Of a stretch of 64,000 nt of DNA, positions 8,816 to 18,739 are shown piece after piece. Below the pieces are notes generated by a model. The model was not told the origin of the DNA and searched no databases. It saw nothing but the letters and a program-made list of their open reading frames with translations. The translations under genes were made by a program, and so were the position numbers. The stretch spans positions 62,001 through 126,000 of the forward strand of contig NZ_PYFP01000002.1 in assembly GCF_003056055.1 (NCBI RefSeq). Direction: 5' to 3'. Position 1 is the first letter of the stretch. Every line of letters begins with the position of its first letter. The stretch is from Glaciimonas sp. PCH181. GTDB taxonomy: Bacteria; Pseudomonadota; Gammaproteobacteria; Burkholderiales; Burkholderiaceae_D.

Positions 8816-10798
8816 CTATTGCGCTTCTTTCAACTGGTCCAAAATCGCCGGATTTTCCAAGGTAGAAACGTCTTGCGTGATCTCTTCGCCTTTGGCCAGT
8901 ATTCTCAATAAGCGGCGCATGATCTTGCCGGAGCGGGTTTTTGGCAAATTGTCACCGAAGCGAATTTCTTTCGGCTTTGCGATCGGGCCGATTTCTTTCG
9001 CGACCCAGTCACGCAATTCCTTGGCGATTTGCTTCGCTTCGTCGCCCGTTGGACGGCTGCGTTTGAGTACCACGAAGGCGCAAATTGCTTCGCCAGTGGT
9101 CTCATCTGGCCGCCCTACGACTGCGGCTTCTGCCACCATCGGATGCGCAACCAATGCGGATTCGATTTCCATGGTTCCCATGCGATGACCTGAAACGTTT
9201 AATACGTCATCGATACGGCCGGTGATGGTGAAATAGCCGGTTTCTTTGTTACGGATTGCGCCGTCGCCAGCCAGATATAAATTGCCACCGAACTCTGGCG
9301 GGAAATAGGTGCTTTTAAAACGCTCTGGATTATTCCAGATGGTGCGCACCATTGCAGGCCACGGACGTTTCACCACCAGAATACCGCCCTGCCCATTCGG
9401 CAAATCTTGTCCAGCCTCATCAACAATCGCCGCTTGAATACCCGGCAATGGCAACGTGCATGAACCCGGCACTAAAGGCGTTGCGCCTGGCAATGGCGTG
9501 ATCATATGACCGCCGGTTTCGGTTTGCCAGAACGTGTCGACAATCGGGCAACGTTCTGCGCCGATATGTTTGTGATACCACATCCAGGCTTCAGGATTGA
9601 TTGGCTCGCCAACTGAACCCAACAAGCGCAGAGAGGTTAAATCATATTTTGAAGGATGGATATTCGCGTCAGCGTCGGCCGCTTTAATGAGTGACCGAAT
9701 TGCTGTTGGTGCGGTGTAAAAAATGGTCGCTTTGTGGCGTTGAATCATGTCCCAGAAACGGCCAGCGTTCGGGAATGTCGGGATGCCCTCAAATATAATT
9801 TGCGTCGCGCCGACCACGGTTGGACCGTAAGCGATGTAGGTGTGACCAGTAATCCAACCGATGTCGGCGGTACACCAGTACACGTCATCCGGCTTGATAT
9901 CGAAGGTCCATTTCATGGTCAGGGCGGCCCACAACAAATAGCCGCCAGAAGAATGTTGGACGCCTTTTGGTGTGCCGGTCGAACCGGATGTGTACAAGAT
10001 AAATAACGGATGTTCTGCATCGACCCATTCAGGCTCGCAGTGGGCAGCCTGATCGGCGACCAACTCATGCATCCAGAGATCAATCCCGGCGCTAAATTTA
10101 ACGTTGCCGCCAGTGCGTTTGTACACAATGACATTTTTAATGCATTCGCAACCGCCAAGGGCCAGCGCTTCGTCTACGATAGCCTTTAGTGGCAAGCGTT
10201 TACCGCCACGTACTTGCTCATCGGCCGTCAACACTGCTACTGCGCCAGCATCGATAATCCGTTCTTGCAGCGACTTGGCGGAAAAGCCACCAAACACGAC
10301 CGAATGCGTTGCGCCGATGCGCGCACAAGCTTGCATCGCGACCACGCCTTCGACCGACATTGGCATGTAAATGACGACGCGGTCGCCTTTCTTGATGCCG
10401 AGCGATTTAAGGCCGTTGGCAAATTTGCAAACTTTTTCGTATAAATCTTGATAAGTTACTTTAACGACATCGCCGCCGTCCGCCTCAAAAATGATAGCGA
10501 CCTTATCAGCGTTACCATTTTGCAAATGTACGTCCAGGCAATTGTAAGAAACATTCAATTGCCCATCTTCGAACCATTTATAGAACGGCGCATCCGATTC
10601 ATCCAAGACTTTGGTGAATGGCTTATGCCAAGCCAAATTTTCACGTGCAAGTCTGCCCCAAAAACCTTCGTAATCGATGGACGCCTCATTGCATAGAGCG
10701 TTATACGCATCCATACTAGAAATTGCAGCGGTTCTGGCAAATTCTGCGGGCGGAGGAAAAACGCGGTTTTCCTGGGAAAAAGTTTCGATATTAGCCAT
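8816..10798 (-). CDS. acs: Acetyl-CoA synthetase
   Basis: 660 residues, full length for the AMP-forming enzyme (about 650). Landmarks are the adenylation motif [40 protein letters not shown] with the hinge [16 protein letters not shown], and [14 protein letters not shown], whose lysine is the one acetylated for control in other species. It converts acetate, ATP and CoA to acetyl-CoA in the cytoplasm. A GGAGAC ribosome-binding site precedes the ATG. It is a single gene; no clear terminator is seen after its stop. Confidence 0.97.
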   Translation of the reverse strand: MANIETFSQENRVFPPPAEFARTAAISSMDAYNALCNEASIDYEGFWGRLARENLAWHKPFTKVLDESDAPFYKWFEDGQLNVSYNCLDVHLQNGNADKVAIIFEADGGDVVKVTYQDLYEKVCKFANGLKSLGIKKGDRVVIYMPMSVEGVVAMQACARIGATHSVVFGGFSAKSLQERIIDAGAVAVLTADEQVRGGKRLPLKAIVDEALALGGCECIKNVIVYKRTGGNVKFSAGIDLWMHELVADQAAHCEPEWVDAEHPLFILYTSGSTGTPKGVQHSSGGYLLWAALTMKWTFDIKPDDVYWCTADIGWITGHTYIAYGPTVVGATQIIFEGIPTFPNAGRFWDMIQRHKATIFYTAPTAIRSLIKAADADANIHPSKYDLTSLRLLGSVGEPINPEAWMWYHKHIGAERCPIVDTFWQTETGGHMITPLPGATPLVPGSCTLPLPGIQAAIVDEAGQDLPNGQGGILVVKRPWPAMVRTIWNNPERFKSTYFPPEFGGNLYLAGDGAIRNKETGYFTITGRIDDVLNVSGHRMGTMEIESALVAHPMVAEAAVVGRPDETTGEAICAFVVLKRSRPTGDEAKQIAKELRDWVAKEIGPIAKPKEIRFGDNLPKTRSGKIMRRLLRILAKGEEITQDVSTLENPAILDQLKEAQ

Positions 10799-10915
10799 CG
10801 TGGTGTCTCCTGCTATTAGAAAATATTGATGCCAGAAAGTAGGCGTTTACACTTACTCAAGCCTTACATTAATTTTTTTGGCGGAATTTGCATAAAAATG
10901 CTGCGTGACATTTGC

Positions 10916-10933
10916 GATAGTAATTCTCATTAC
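10916..10933. promoter_or_regulatory. Possible Fur box
   Basis: The reverse strand of this site reads GTAATGAGAATTACTATC, close to Fur sites of the form AATGAGAATTATTATC. It sits in the 348-bp gap between divergent acs and the UPF0114 gene. The rest of the gap (10799-11146) shows no gene. Confidence 0.35.
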
Positions 10934-11146
10934 ATGATTTTCTGTTAAAAATGTGCGCCTTGCTCAATCTTGGGAATATCCGGTGGTTTAAAAGGTAGAG
11001 CGCATTAAGAAACCTTCGCGATTGAAATGCAACGATGTGACGTGCGTTAATCTGGAATGATGCCAGTAAGCGGCCCGGTAGTCTTAATTAGAACGGGCAG
11101 GAAGTGTAAAATAGCCGGGTCGCACTTTCTCCACTTCAAAGCATCT

Positions 11147-11770
11147 ATGAGCATTGTCAAAAATCCTGCAGCAAAAAAGTCTATTGGTACCCTTCCGAAT
11201 TTGATTTTTATGAGCCGCTGGCTCCAATTGCCGCTGTATTTAGGCCTCATTTTGGCGCAATGTGTGTATGTATTTCACTTTTGGGTCGAGTTAAGCGATC
11301 TTATCGGTGCCATTTTTGGTAACGCTTCGTCTCTGGAACATATTCTAGATGCTGTCGCAATTGATGGTGCATTGCGTCCCACTAAATTAAGCGAGTCAAC
11401 GATCATGCTCGTCACACTCGGCTTGATTGACGTGGTGATGATTTCGAATCTGCTCATTATGGTGATTGTTGGCGGTTATGAAACATTCGTCTCCCGCATG
11501 AATCTGGAGTCACATCCGGATCAGCCGGAATGGCTATCGCACGTTAATGCATCGGTATTGAAAGTTAAGTTAGCCATGGCGATTATTGGTATATCGTCGA
11601 TTCATTTGCTGAAAACTTTTATTAACGCGCATGCCTATGATATGAAAACTTTACTTGCACAGACCGGAATTCATATTACGTTCCTCTTGTCTGCTCTGGC
11701 TATCGCGTGGTGCGATCGCATAATGACCGCCACGCAGCAAAGCCAGCGCGAGCATAGCGAAGGACATTAA
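11147..11770 (+). CDS. UPF0114 (YqhA family) inner-membrane protein
   Basis: 207 residues from the ATG at 11147; a longer frame from 11057 is possible but its extra N-terminus is unlike the family. Features are the conserved ESTIMLVTLGLIDVVMISNL and VGGYETFVSR segments and three to four membrane helices (around residues 25-45, 90-115, 145-165 and 175-195). The family is widespread in proteobacteria and has no established function. It lies 94 bp upstream of fumarase on the same strand. Confidence 0.85.
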   Translation: MSIVKNPAAKKSIGTLPNLIFMSRWLQLPLYLGLILAQCVYVFHFWVELSDLIGAIFGNASSLEHILDAVAIDGALRPTKLSESTIMLVTLGLIDVVMISNLLIMVIVGGYETFVSRMNLESHPDQPEWLSHVNASVLKVKLAMAIIGISSIHLLKTFINAHAYDMKTLLAQTGIHITFLLSALAIAWCDRIMTATQQSQREHSEGH

Positions 11771-11864
11771 TGTAACGCCAGTAGTATTTAATGTAGCGCA
11801 ATTATTCACAATTTTCACGCATTTTTATTGTTATTCTTTACAGAAAATCTTACAGCCATCCGCC

Positions 11865-13412
11865 ATGACTACCATCACGACAATCAAGCAAGAAGACCTC
11901 ATTGAATCCGTAGCTGCTGCCCTTCAATACATCAGCTATTACCACCCTGCTGATTACATCCAACATTTGGCACGCGCTTACGAGGCAGAGCAAAGCCCTG
12001 CGGCTAAAGATGCAATTGCACAGATTCTGACGAACTCCCGCATGTGCGCTGAGGGTAAGCGTCCGATCTGCCAGGATACTGGCATCGTCAATGTATTTCT
12101 AAAAATTGGGATGGATGTGCGCTTTGAAGGCTTCAAAGGCACAATCACCGACGCCGTCAACGAAGGCGTACGCCGTGGCTATCTCCATCCAGACAACGTC
12201 TTACGCGCATCGATCGTGGCGGACCCACATTTTGAGCGCAAGAACACCAAGGACAATACCCCTGCAGTCGTCCATATGGAACTGGTTCAGGGCAATACCA
12301 TTGATGTCCAGATCGCGGCTAAAGGCGGCGGTTCCGAAAACAAGACCAAGTTTGTCATGCTAAATCCATCCGACTCGCTGGTCGACTGGGTCATGAAAAC
12401 TGTGCCAACTATGGGCGCTGGCTGGTGTCCGCCAGGCATGCTGGGAATCGGTATCGGCGGCACAGCAGAGCGCGCAATGCTGATGGCAAAACAAGTGTTG
12501 ATGGAAGATATCAACATGTATGACCTTCTCAAACGCGGCCCAGAAAACAAAACTGAAGAGTTACGCATCGAACTATTCCAAAAAGTGAATGCTCTCGGAA
12601 TCGGCGCGCAAGGTTTGGGCGGCCTGACAACCGTACTCGATGTCAAAATCATGATGCATCCAACTCATGCCGCATCGAAACCAGTGGCGATGATTCCAAA
12701 TTGCGCCGCTACCCGTCACGGCCATTTTGTGCTGAACGGTTCAGGACCGGCATTTATGGAGCCACCATCGCTGTCAGACTGGCCAGAAGTGCATTGGACG
12801 CCGGATACTGAAAAATCTACTTCAGTCAATCTCGATACGCTGACCAAAGCAGAAGTGGCCTCTTGGAAACCAGGCCAAACCCTGTTGCTGAATGGCAAAA
12901 TGCTGACCGGTCGCGACGCTGCGCACAAACGAATTCAGGAAATGCTGGGCAGAGGCGAAAAATTGCCGGTCGATTTCACCAATCGCGTTATCTATTACGT
13001 CGGCCCAGTTGATCCGGTGCGTGATGAAGCCGTCGGCCCGGCCGGTCCGACTACTGCAACGCGGATGGATAAATTCACCGACATGATGCTGGAGCAGACT
13101 GGTCTAATCTCGATGATCGGTAAAGCTGAGCGCGGCCCGGCGACGATTGAATCGATCAAAAAACACAAATCAGCCTATTTAATGGCGGTGGGTGGTGCGG
13201 CTTATCTGGTATCAAAGGCGATTAAATCAGCACGCGTGCTGGCTTTTGAAGATATGGGAATGGAAGCGATTTACGAGTTTGATGTGAAAGATATGCCAGT
13301 GACTGTCGCAGTCGATTCAAATGGCATCTCGGTCCACAATACTGGTCCACAAGAATGGCAAGCGCGAATTCAATCAGCTTCGCTGTTGAACATTCCTGTT
13401 ACGACTATCTAA
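11865..13412 (+). CDS. fumA: Class I fumarate hydratase ([4Fe-4S], iron-dependent)
   Basis: 515 residues with both halves of the class I enzyme fused: N-terminal alpha part (ICQDTGIVNVFLKIG with Cys69, GGGSENKTKF, GWCPPGMLGIGIGG, MIPNCAATRHGHF) and C-terminal beta part (DFTNRVIYYVGPVDPVRDEA, GPTTATRMDKFTDMML, KAERGPATIESIKKHKSAY). The three cysteines named would bind the 4Fe-4S cluster. It interconverts fumarate and malate in the TCA cycle; the cluster makes it sensitive to oxygen and superoxide. Products of the maleate isomerase and FAH-type enzymes in this window would enter here. Confidence 0.95.
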   Translation: MTTITTIKQEDLIESVAAALQYISYYHPADYIQHLARAYEAEQSPAAKDAIAQILTNSRMCAEGKRPICQDTGIVNVFLKIGMDVRFEGFKGTITDAVNEGVRRGYLHPDNVLRASIVADPHFERKNTKDNTPAVVHMELVQGNTIDVQIAAKGGGSENKTKFVMLNPSDSLVDWVMKTVPTMGAGWCPPGMLGIGIGGTAERAMLMAKQVLMEDINMYDLLKRGPENKTEELRIELFQKVNALGIGAQGLGGLTTVLDVKIMMHPTHAASKPVAMIPNCAATRHGHFVLNGSGPAFMEPPSLSDWPEVHWTPDTEKSTSVNLDTLTKAEVASWKPGQTLLLNGKMLTGRDAAHKRIQEMLGRGEKLPVDFTNRVIYYVGPVDPVRDEAVGPAGPTTATRMDKFTDMMLEQTGLISMIGKAERGPATIESIKKHKSAYLMAVGGAAYLVSKAIKSARVLAFEDMGMEAIYEFDVKDMPVTVAVDSNGISVHNTGPQEWQARIQSASLLNIPVTTI

Positions 13413-13513
13413 TCGACATTATCTGCAACATTACTTGCGGTTGACCTGACAGCACGTCATTAACTGGTCGACCGCTTGTATTCGTTGCGACATTTTATCT
13501 AGACATCACCAAT

Positions 13514-14353
13514 ATGGCCCTCTCACTAATGCCGATGGAAAAACATGCACCCATCGGCATTTTTGACTCTGGCGTCGGTGGCCTATCGGTATTGCGACAT
13601 ATCCGTGAAGCGATGCCGAACGAAAATCTGCTGTATTTTGCTGACTCGGCCCATGCTCCCTATGGCGATAAAACCGAACAAGCGATCCTTGATCGCACAC
13701 TGGCAATTGCGGATTTTTTGCTGCAAAAAAATGCAAAAGCACTGGTCGTGGCCTGCAACACTGCTACGGCAGCAGCAATCAAAGCCGTGCGGAACGCCTA
13801 TCCTGCTTTGGTGGTAGTCGGCATTGAACCCGGCCTCAAACCAGCAGCGCAACATACGCGTACAAAAATGATCGGCGTTTTAGCTACATCGGGCACGTTA
13901 TCCAGCCTCCGCTTCAAGCAACTATCCCAACAAATTACTACCACAACAGAAGTGCATTTCGTGCTGCAAGCCTGCGTCGGACTAGCTGACCAAATTGAAA
14001 AAGGTGAGTTAAACACTCCGGCAACAGAGGCATTGATTCAGCGCTATCTCACGCCATTGCTAGAACAAAATGTGGATACCCTGGTGCTGGGCTGCACGCA
14101 CTATCCGTTTGTTCGACCGCTGATTGAAGACATCGTGAGACGCCTCACCAGCAATCCGATAACGATTATCGATACCGGCGACGCGGTCACCAAACAGTTG
14201 GTCCGGGTACTCATTGAACATCAATTGCGAGAAACAAACACGCCGCCAGGGACATTAACCGCCTTCACTACCGGCGATCTCCCGGCCCTAAAAACGACCT
14301 TTTTTAACCTTCTTGGCTTACAACCGCCAGTGTTAAAAGCCGGAACTACGTAA
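13514..14353 (+). CDS. murI: Glutamate racemase
   Basis: 279 residues. Both catalytic cysteines are in place: VVACNTATAAA and LVLGCTHYPF, together with the N-terminal IGIFDSGVGGLSVLRHI and YFADSAHAPYG. The enzyme makes D-glutamate for peptidoglycan. The true start may be one of three close ATGs (13514, 13529 or 13535); none has a strong ribosome-binding site. It follows fumarase after 100 bp. Confidence 0.95.
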   Translation: MALSLMPMEKHAPIGIFDSGVGGLSVLRHIREAMPNENLLYFADSAHAPYGDKTEQAILDRTLAIADFLLQKNAKALVVACNTATAAAIKAVRNAYPALVVVGIEPGLKPAAQHTRTKMIGVLATSGTLSSLRFKQLSQQITTTTEVHFVLQACVGLADQIEKGELNTPATEALIQRYLTPLLEQNVDTLVLGCTHYPFVRPLIEDIVRRLTSNPITIIDTGDAVTKQLVRVLIEHQLRETNTPPGTLTAFTTGDLPALKTTFFNLLGLQPPVLKAGTT

Positions 14354-14400
14354 AAACATAAAAATGACGCGATTAATCACGCCATTTCCGTATTTTTGAA

Positions 14401-14429
14401 TTGCCAGTGCGAATTTTAGTTTGTATAAT
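14401..14429 (+). promoter_or_regulatory. Sigma-70 promoter of tRNA-His
   Basis: TTGCCA at 14401, a 17-bp spacer and a consensus TATAAT at 14424. The tRNA begins 46 bp after the -10 box. Confidence 0.8.
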
Positions 14430-14474
14430 AGCCAGCTGTTCTAGTCCACAAGACGGAACGTAAAGTAGTTCAGT

Positions 14475-14551
14475 GGTGGCTGTAGCTCAGTTGGTAGAGT
14501 CCAGGATTGTGATTCCTGTTGTCGTGGGTTCGAGCCCCATCAGCCACCCCA
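14475..14551 (+). tRNA. tRNA-His (anticodon GTG)
   Basis: 77 nt with encoded CCA and the extra G at -1 that pairs with C73, a hallmark of tRNA-His. Anticodon loop TTGTGAT, D arm AGCTCAGTTGGTAGAG, T arm GTGGGTTCGAGCCCCAT. Confidence 0.97.
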
Positions 14552-14748
14552 CAGAATATGCAATAAATCAAAGAGTTACACGCTTCGGCTTGTAGCTCTT
14601 TTTTGTTTTCTAGCGCACTAGCATCGCGCTGGAAATTTAATACCAAAACGGTAAGCTTCACGCTTGAACCGCGTTATGGTGGATTTGGTGGATTTATATT
14701 GAATCCGAATGCATTCACTATTCCATCAAAAAATAATCAACTTTTCTT

Positions 14749-14928
14749 CTACTTCGCATCATCGCTACCACTTTCTTTGGCATTTCGCTCCGGCTGCAAA
14801 CGTGGATTGGGCGGTTGTGAGGGGTTCTGATCTGGCGCTTCATCTCGCTCATTCGGTTGACGTAAAACCCCATCGTTTTTAACCGGTGCTGCCGTATTGA
14901 TTTGATCTGTTTCAGGTTTGTTTTTCAT
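14749..14928 (-). CDS. Small hydrophilic protein, unknown
   Basis: 59 residues from the ATG at 14928 (a longer frame to 15093 would overlap the PfpI gene). It is highly polar and proline-rich (NERDEAPDQNPSQPPNP) with no membrane segment, probably disordered. It starts 26 bp after the PfpI-family gene, so the two may be cotranscribed. It resembles in composition the 75-residue protein at 39768. I do not recognise a family. Confidence 0.45.
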   Translation of the reverse strand: MKNKPETDQINTAAPVKNDGVLRQPNERDEAPDQNPSQPPNPRLQPERNAKESGSDDAK

Positions 14929-14953
14929 GGCCAACTTTCGTAGCAAGGATAGG

Positions 14954-15730
14954 TTATCGATTTTGCTCTTGGAGGAGCGAAATAAAAGCTGCATTAAAAG
15001 CAGGAATATCATCAGGCTTGCGCGACGATACAAAATTCTTATCGCAGACAACTTCCTGGTCCAGCCATTTTGCATTGGCGTTTCTGAAATCATCTTGCAA
15101 GCTAGGCCAACTGGTCAATGTCCTGCCTTTTACAATGCCGGTCGATATTAATAACCAGCCGCCGTGGCAAATGGAAGCGATTGGTTTGTTTGCTTGATTA
15201 ATGTCCTGAATAAAGGCCTGGGCTTTGGACGACATACGTAAAGCATCACCATTAACCACGCCACCGGGCAAAAGAACCGCCTCGTAATCATCAGGCGGCG
15301 CTTCTTCCAACGCGCAATCAACATCAATACGTACGCCTTTTTCTGTATGCTTAAAACCTTGCACGCTGTCTTTTTTGTCTGAAATGACGTGGACTGTGGC
15401 ACCAGCAGCCTCTAATGCTTCTTTAGGCTTAAGTAATTCTGCCTGCTCAAAACCATCGGTGACTAAAATGGCGATTTTGATGTGAGCAAGAACGGCGCTT
15501 TGCGGCAACGGAATATCTTCCGCGCCTGCATTCAATCCATTACTATTTTGATGATCTGCTGCAGCTGGCGCCATCTCGGGCGCTTTTTCTATGCGGGTAA
15601 TGTTCGAAGACGACACCGGATCGCTAGCCGGAAAAGACATCTCATTTGCATTATCCAGCGCTTGTTCTGATGGGCTATCGGTCTGCGGTATTGCATCCGT
15701 TTTTGTTTCAGTTTTTGATTTGGCGGTCAT
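14954..15730 (-). CDS. DJ-1/PfpI-family protein with a long N-terminal extension
   Basis: 258 residues, against about 170-190 for a simple PfpI protein. Residues 84-255 are the DJ-1/PfpI domain: HIKIAILVTDGFEQAEL with the conserved acidic residue, and the nucleophile elbow ASICHGGW with Cys188-His189. Members of this branch are intracellular proteases, deglycase-like or general stress proteins. The first 80 residues are hydrophilic and contain LDNANEMSFPASDPVSSSNI, a short module also seen at the ends of other bacterial stress proteins. It has its own ribosome-binding site (AAGGAG) and is followed closely by the small protein at 14749. Confidence 0.88.
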   Translation of the reverse strand: MTAKSKTETKTDAIPQTDSPSEQALDNANEMSFPASDPVSSSNITRIEKAPEMAPAAADHQNSNGLNAGAEDIPLPQSAVLAHIKIAILVTDGFEQAELLKPKEALEAAGATVHVISDKKDSVQGFKHTEKGVRIDVDCALEEAPPDDYEAVLLPGGVVNGDALRMSSKAQAFIQDINQANKPIASICHGGWLLISTGIVKGRTLTSWPSLQDDFRNANAKWLDQEVVCDKNFVSSRKPDDIPAFNAAFISLLQEQNR

Positions 15731-16115
15731 GTTAACTCCTTGTATTGAACCATGATGGAAACCACAAAACAGCGCTGCGTCGGGGAATCAAATAGAGCTG
15801 CAGCCGAACCGGCAATTAAAATGAGAGCCTGAAAAATCCGGTGTGTAACTCTCGTTAATCTTCTCGCTAAATCTTATTCGCTGATTAGCACCAGTAGCTT
15901 AAAGACGAGCTTATATTCGATCACCTACGCTTTCTATAAGCGCGCACCTACTTACGATGTAGGAATTCATGAAATACGTACGTCATTTCAAATCTACGTT
16001 TAACGAGAAACAAAGGCTTTTAAGGTGATCTTAGAAAGAAATGCGGCATTACCTGATTGTTTTAATATGGAAAATGGTTAAAGTAGATTCAGTTTCCCAT
16101 CTTCGAGGAGAAATC
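15731..16115. other. Gene-free region with CCTAC/GTAGG dyad
   Basis: No gene is visible in these 385 bp. CACCTAC occurs at 15922 and 15945, and the second copy forms a dyad with GTAGG at 15959 (CCTAC-N7-GTAGG); TGTAGGAATT runs from 15958. The same TGTAGGA word recurs near other stress-type genes in this window. It would lie upstream of the DUF4142 pseudogene. Confidence 0.35.
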
Positions 16116-16708
16116 ATGATCAAGCCGCTAATGCCCCGTCCTCACCCTGACGAACGCGTAGTTTACGCAAAGACCGCGAATAAACTTCGTATCCTAATAA
16201 GCCTGACAGTGTGTGCGTTAGCTGCGATCGCACTGACCGCAGCGCAGGCGCACGCTGCGGATAACCTGCTCTACAGCGATAAAAGCTTTCTGACGAACGT
16301 CGCCGAATCCAGAAACGCAGAAGTTAATGCCAGTCAGTTAGCGTTACAAAAAAAGTAGCGATCCGGACATTAAAACTTTTGCGTAAAAGATGATTGATGA
16401 CCACACAATGTCGGGGATGATTTGAAAAATCTGGCTGCCAGCAAAAGTGTGACAGTGCCAGAAGGTCCAAGCGTCGCATAAAGCAAAGTATTGGTGTTGA
16501 CCAAGCTTGAAGGACATACTTTCGATAAGCAATACGTCAGCATGATTGGCGTTTCAGCACATAAAAACACCGTTGCGCTATTCAAAAAAATGCCGCTAAC
16601 GCAAAGGATGCTGATATTAAGCAATTTTCTGCTACTAATTTGCCTGCTCTACGACATCATTTAGAAATGGCGCAAAGCTTGAAATCTACAATTGATGTAA
16701 CGAAATAA
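16116..16708 (+). pseudogene. DUF4142-family gene, broken by frameshifts and stops
   Basis: The start has a good ribosome-binding site (GAGGAG) and codes a signal peptide and the DUF4142 start (DNLLYSDKSFLTNVAESRNA), but the frame ends at 16358 in a run of A. Dropping one A restores SSDPDIKTFA; then come a stop (TAA where CAA is expected), another frame change before GDDLKNLAASKSVTVPEGP, a second TAA, VLVLTKLEGHTFDKQYVSMI, another frame change and finally ATNLPALRHHLEMAQSLKST up to the stop at 16708. At least five lesions make sequencing error unlikely. DUF4142 proteins are ferritin-like helical periplasmic proteins of unknown role. An intact relative is at 40918. Confidence 0.85.
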
Positions 16709-16742
16709 TTTTTAAATACGTTACACCCTCAATTGAAAATGG

Positions 16743-16770
16743 AAGGTCGCCAGCTTCGGCTAGCGACCTT
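16743..16770 (+). terminator. Hairpin terminator after the DUF4142 pseudogene
   Basis: 12-bp stem with one mismatch (AAGGTCGCCAGC with GCTAGCGACCTT), TTCG tetraloop, then TTTTCATTTT. Confidence 0.75.
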
Positions 16771-16901
16771 TTCATTTTACGGTCTGTTTCGTGATAATCG
16801 ATTTAACGATTACGATTCAATACCGGCATATCGACATCCCAATTTTTTTCCTGTCACGACTGTAATAGCAATTTCCTTCTCACACAAACGCTAGGTAAAA
16901 A

Positions 16902-17597
16902 ATGCTTTCTTTTCCGCCGAACTTTAAGGTGTTGGTCATAGGGGCATCGGGCGCAATTGGTTCAGCGTTCGTTGATGTATTGAAACTGCATCCGCGATGC
17001 GGTCTGGTCGAGTCGCTTCATCGTCACTCCGAGCCATCGGTCGACTTTGATTATGAAAGCAGCATTGCCGAAGCTGCTCAGAAAATTAGCCACAAAGGTC
17101 CCTTCAACTTAATTATTAATGCAGCTGGTTTGCTTTATACGCCACGATTTATGCCGGAGAAAAAAATGGCCGACTTGCACTATGATCAGATGATAGAAAC
17201 ATTCCAGGCTAACGCATTTGGCCCTGCAATGATCATCAGACATTTTTCAAGCATATTGGATAACGAAAGAAGCGTGATGGCGATCCTTTCCGCCAAAGTG
17301 GGGAGCATAGAAGATAACCGACTGGGTGGCTGGTACAGCTACCGCGCATCAAAAGCCGCGTTGAATATGTTTATAAAAACGGCCTCAATAGAAATCAAAA
17401 GAAGTAACCCCGAGGCGGTATTGATTGCCCTGCATCCTGGCACCGTCAATTCCAAATTATCTGAACCGTTCAAGGGTGCTCAAATCGGTCGCGCGCCGGA
17501 GGTAGCTGTTAAGGACATGCTTGGGGTCATCGACAAATTGACTGCGGCCGACACCGGGCAGTTTTTTTCCTACAACGGAGAGAAACTTCCCTGGTAA
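16902..17597 (+). CDS. Short-chain dehydrogenase/reductase (CsgA-like)
   Basis: 231 residues. Residues 8-20 form the nucleotide-binding loop (VLVIGASGAIGSAF) and the catalytic YxxxK is in WYSYRASKAALNMF, with the upstream serine in ILSAKVGS. The family includes the Myxococcus C-factor CsgA and many NAD(P)H-dependent reductases; the C-terminal ALHPGTVNSKLSEPF is typical of that branch. The substrate is unknown. It stands alone with 190 bp upstream. Confidence 0.88.
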   Translation: MLSFPPNFKVLVIGASGAIGSAFVDVLKLHPRCGLVESLHRHSEPSVDFDYESSIAEAAQKISHKGPFNLIINAAGLLYTPRFMPEKKMADLHYDQMIETFQANAFGPAMIIRHFSSILDNERSVMAILSAKVGSIEDNRLGGWYSYRASKAALNMFIKTASIEIKRSNPEAVLIALHPGTVNSKLSEPFKGAQIGRAPEVAVKDMLGVIDKLTAADTGQFFSYNGEKLPW

Positions 17598-17839
17598 CGA
17601 CTTTGCTACCGATGAAATACTTCAATTAAGACTAATTCGATTGGTTATTTGCAGCCAATTTACATGTAAAATTTTCATAAACTATGGAATATTCATGCTA
17701 AATACAACTAATGTTGACAAACATTTCATGGTTTTATGCATGATTCGCCCAAATCAAATTGAGACAGACCTGCTCCGCTAAAATCATGCTACAAGTGATA
17801 CATAGCAGCCGTCGGCTCTCTTTCGATAAGAAAAAATAA

Positions 17840-18625
17840 ATGACATCAATTCAGGAAGTTCAGGCTGGCAAAGCGCCTCTGCCTGAAAAATGTGTCCAAT
17901 GCAAAAACGAAAATGCCCTAGATTTCGGCTTCGTTTTTGCCTACCAGCCGATTGTTGATATGAGCACGCAATCGATTTATGCGCATGAAGCGCTGGTGCG
18001 CGGACCGAACGGCGAGTCTGCTTATTCAGTCCTTTCTCAGGTGACGGATACCAACCGCTATTCATTCGATCAAGCCTGCCGGGTGGGGGCAATTCGTGGC
18101 GCATCCGAACTCGGAATGACTGAAATGTTGTCGATCAATTTTTTGCCTAACGCGGTATATCGCCCGGAAGCCTGCATCCGCAGCACTTTCGCAGCAGCGA
18201 AACTTTATAACTTCCCGATCGAACAAATTATCTTTGAAGTGACCGAAGGCGAACAGATCCATGATCGCACCCATCTGGTAAATATCTTTCAGGAATACCG
18301 ACGCTTTGGCTTTCACACCGCGATAGATGACTTTGGCGCAGGCTACGCTGGCTTAGGTTTGTTGGCGGAATATCAACCAGATATCATCAAAATCGACATG
18401 GCACTGGTTCGCGATGTGGATACCAACAAGGCGAAGCAAGCCATCGTTCACGGCATCGTATCAATCTGTACTGCGTTGAATGTACGTGTTTTGGCGGAGG
18501 GAATTGAAACTGCGGCTGAGCGCGATTTCTTGCGAAACGCTGGTATTAATTTGATGCAAGGCTATCTTTTTTGCAAACCGACATTCCAAGGACTCGGCAT
18601 CATTGATCCGACATCCTGGGCTTAA
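17840..18625 (+). CDS. EAL-domain cyclic-di-GMP phosphodiesterase
   Basis: 261 residues made almost wholly of one EAL domain, with no GGDEF, sensor or membrane segment. The catalytic residues are present: EALVRG, the asparagine in LSINFLP, FEVTEGE, AIDDFGAGYAGL, the lysine in IIKIDMALV, AEGIET and MQGYLF. It is therefore expected to hydrolyse c-di-GMP in the cytoplasm. The first 28 residues include a CVQCKN cysteine pair, which could be a small sensor or metal site (inference). It is a single gene with a free upstream region. Confidence 0.9.
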   Translation: MTSIQEVQAGKAPLPEKCVQCKNENALDFGFVFAYQPIVDMSTQSIYAHEALVRGPNGESAYSVLSQVTDTNRYSFDQACRVGAIRGASELGMTEMLSINFLPNAVYRPEACIRSTFAAAKLYNFPIEQIIFEVTEGEQIHDRTHLVNIFQEYRRFGFHTAIDDFGAGYAGLGLLAEYQPDIIKIDMALVRDVDTNKAKQAIVHGIVSICTALNVRVLAEGIETAAERDFLRNAGINLMQGYLFCKPTFQGLGIIDPTSWA

Positions 18626-18739
18626 AACTACATCAGGCATTTGTATACTTCGTCATAGCACGAACTATGTAATGCAAGCCTTTTTTGGAATGGGCAATCA
18701 AGAACAGATTGCCGGAAAATATCAATCTTCTCACTACCC

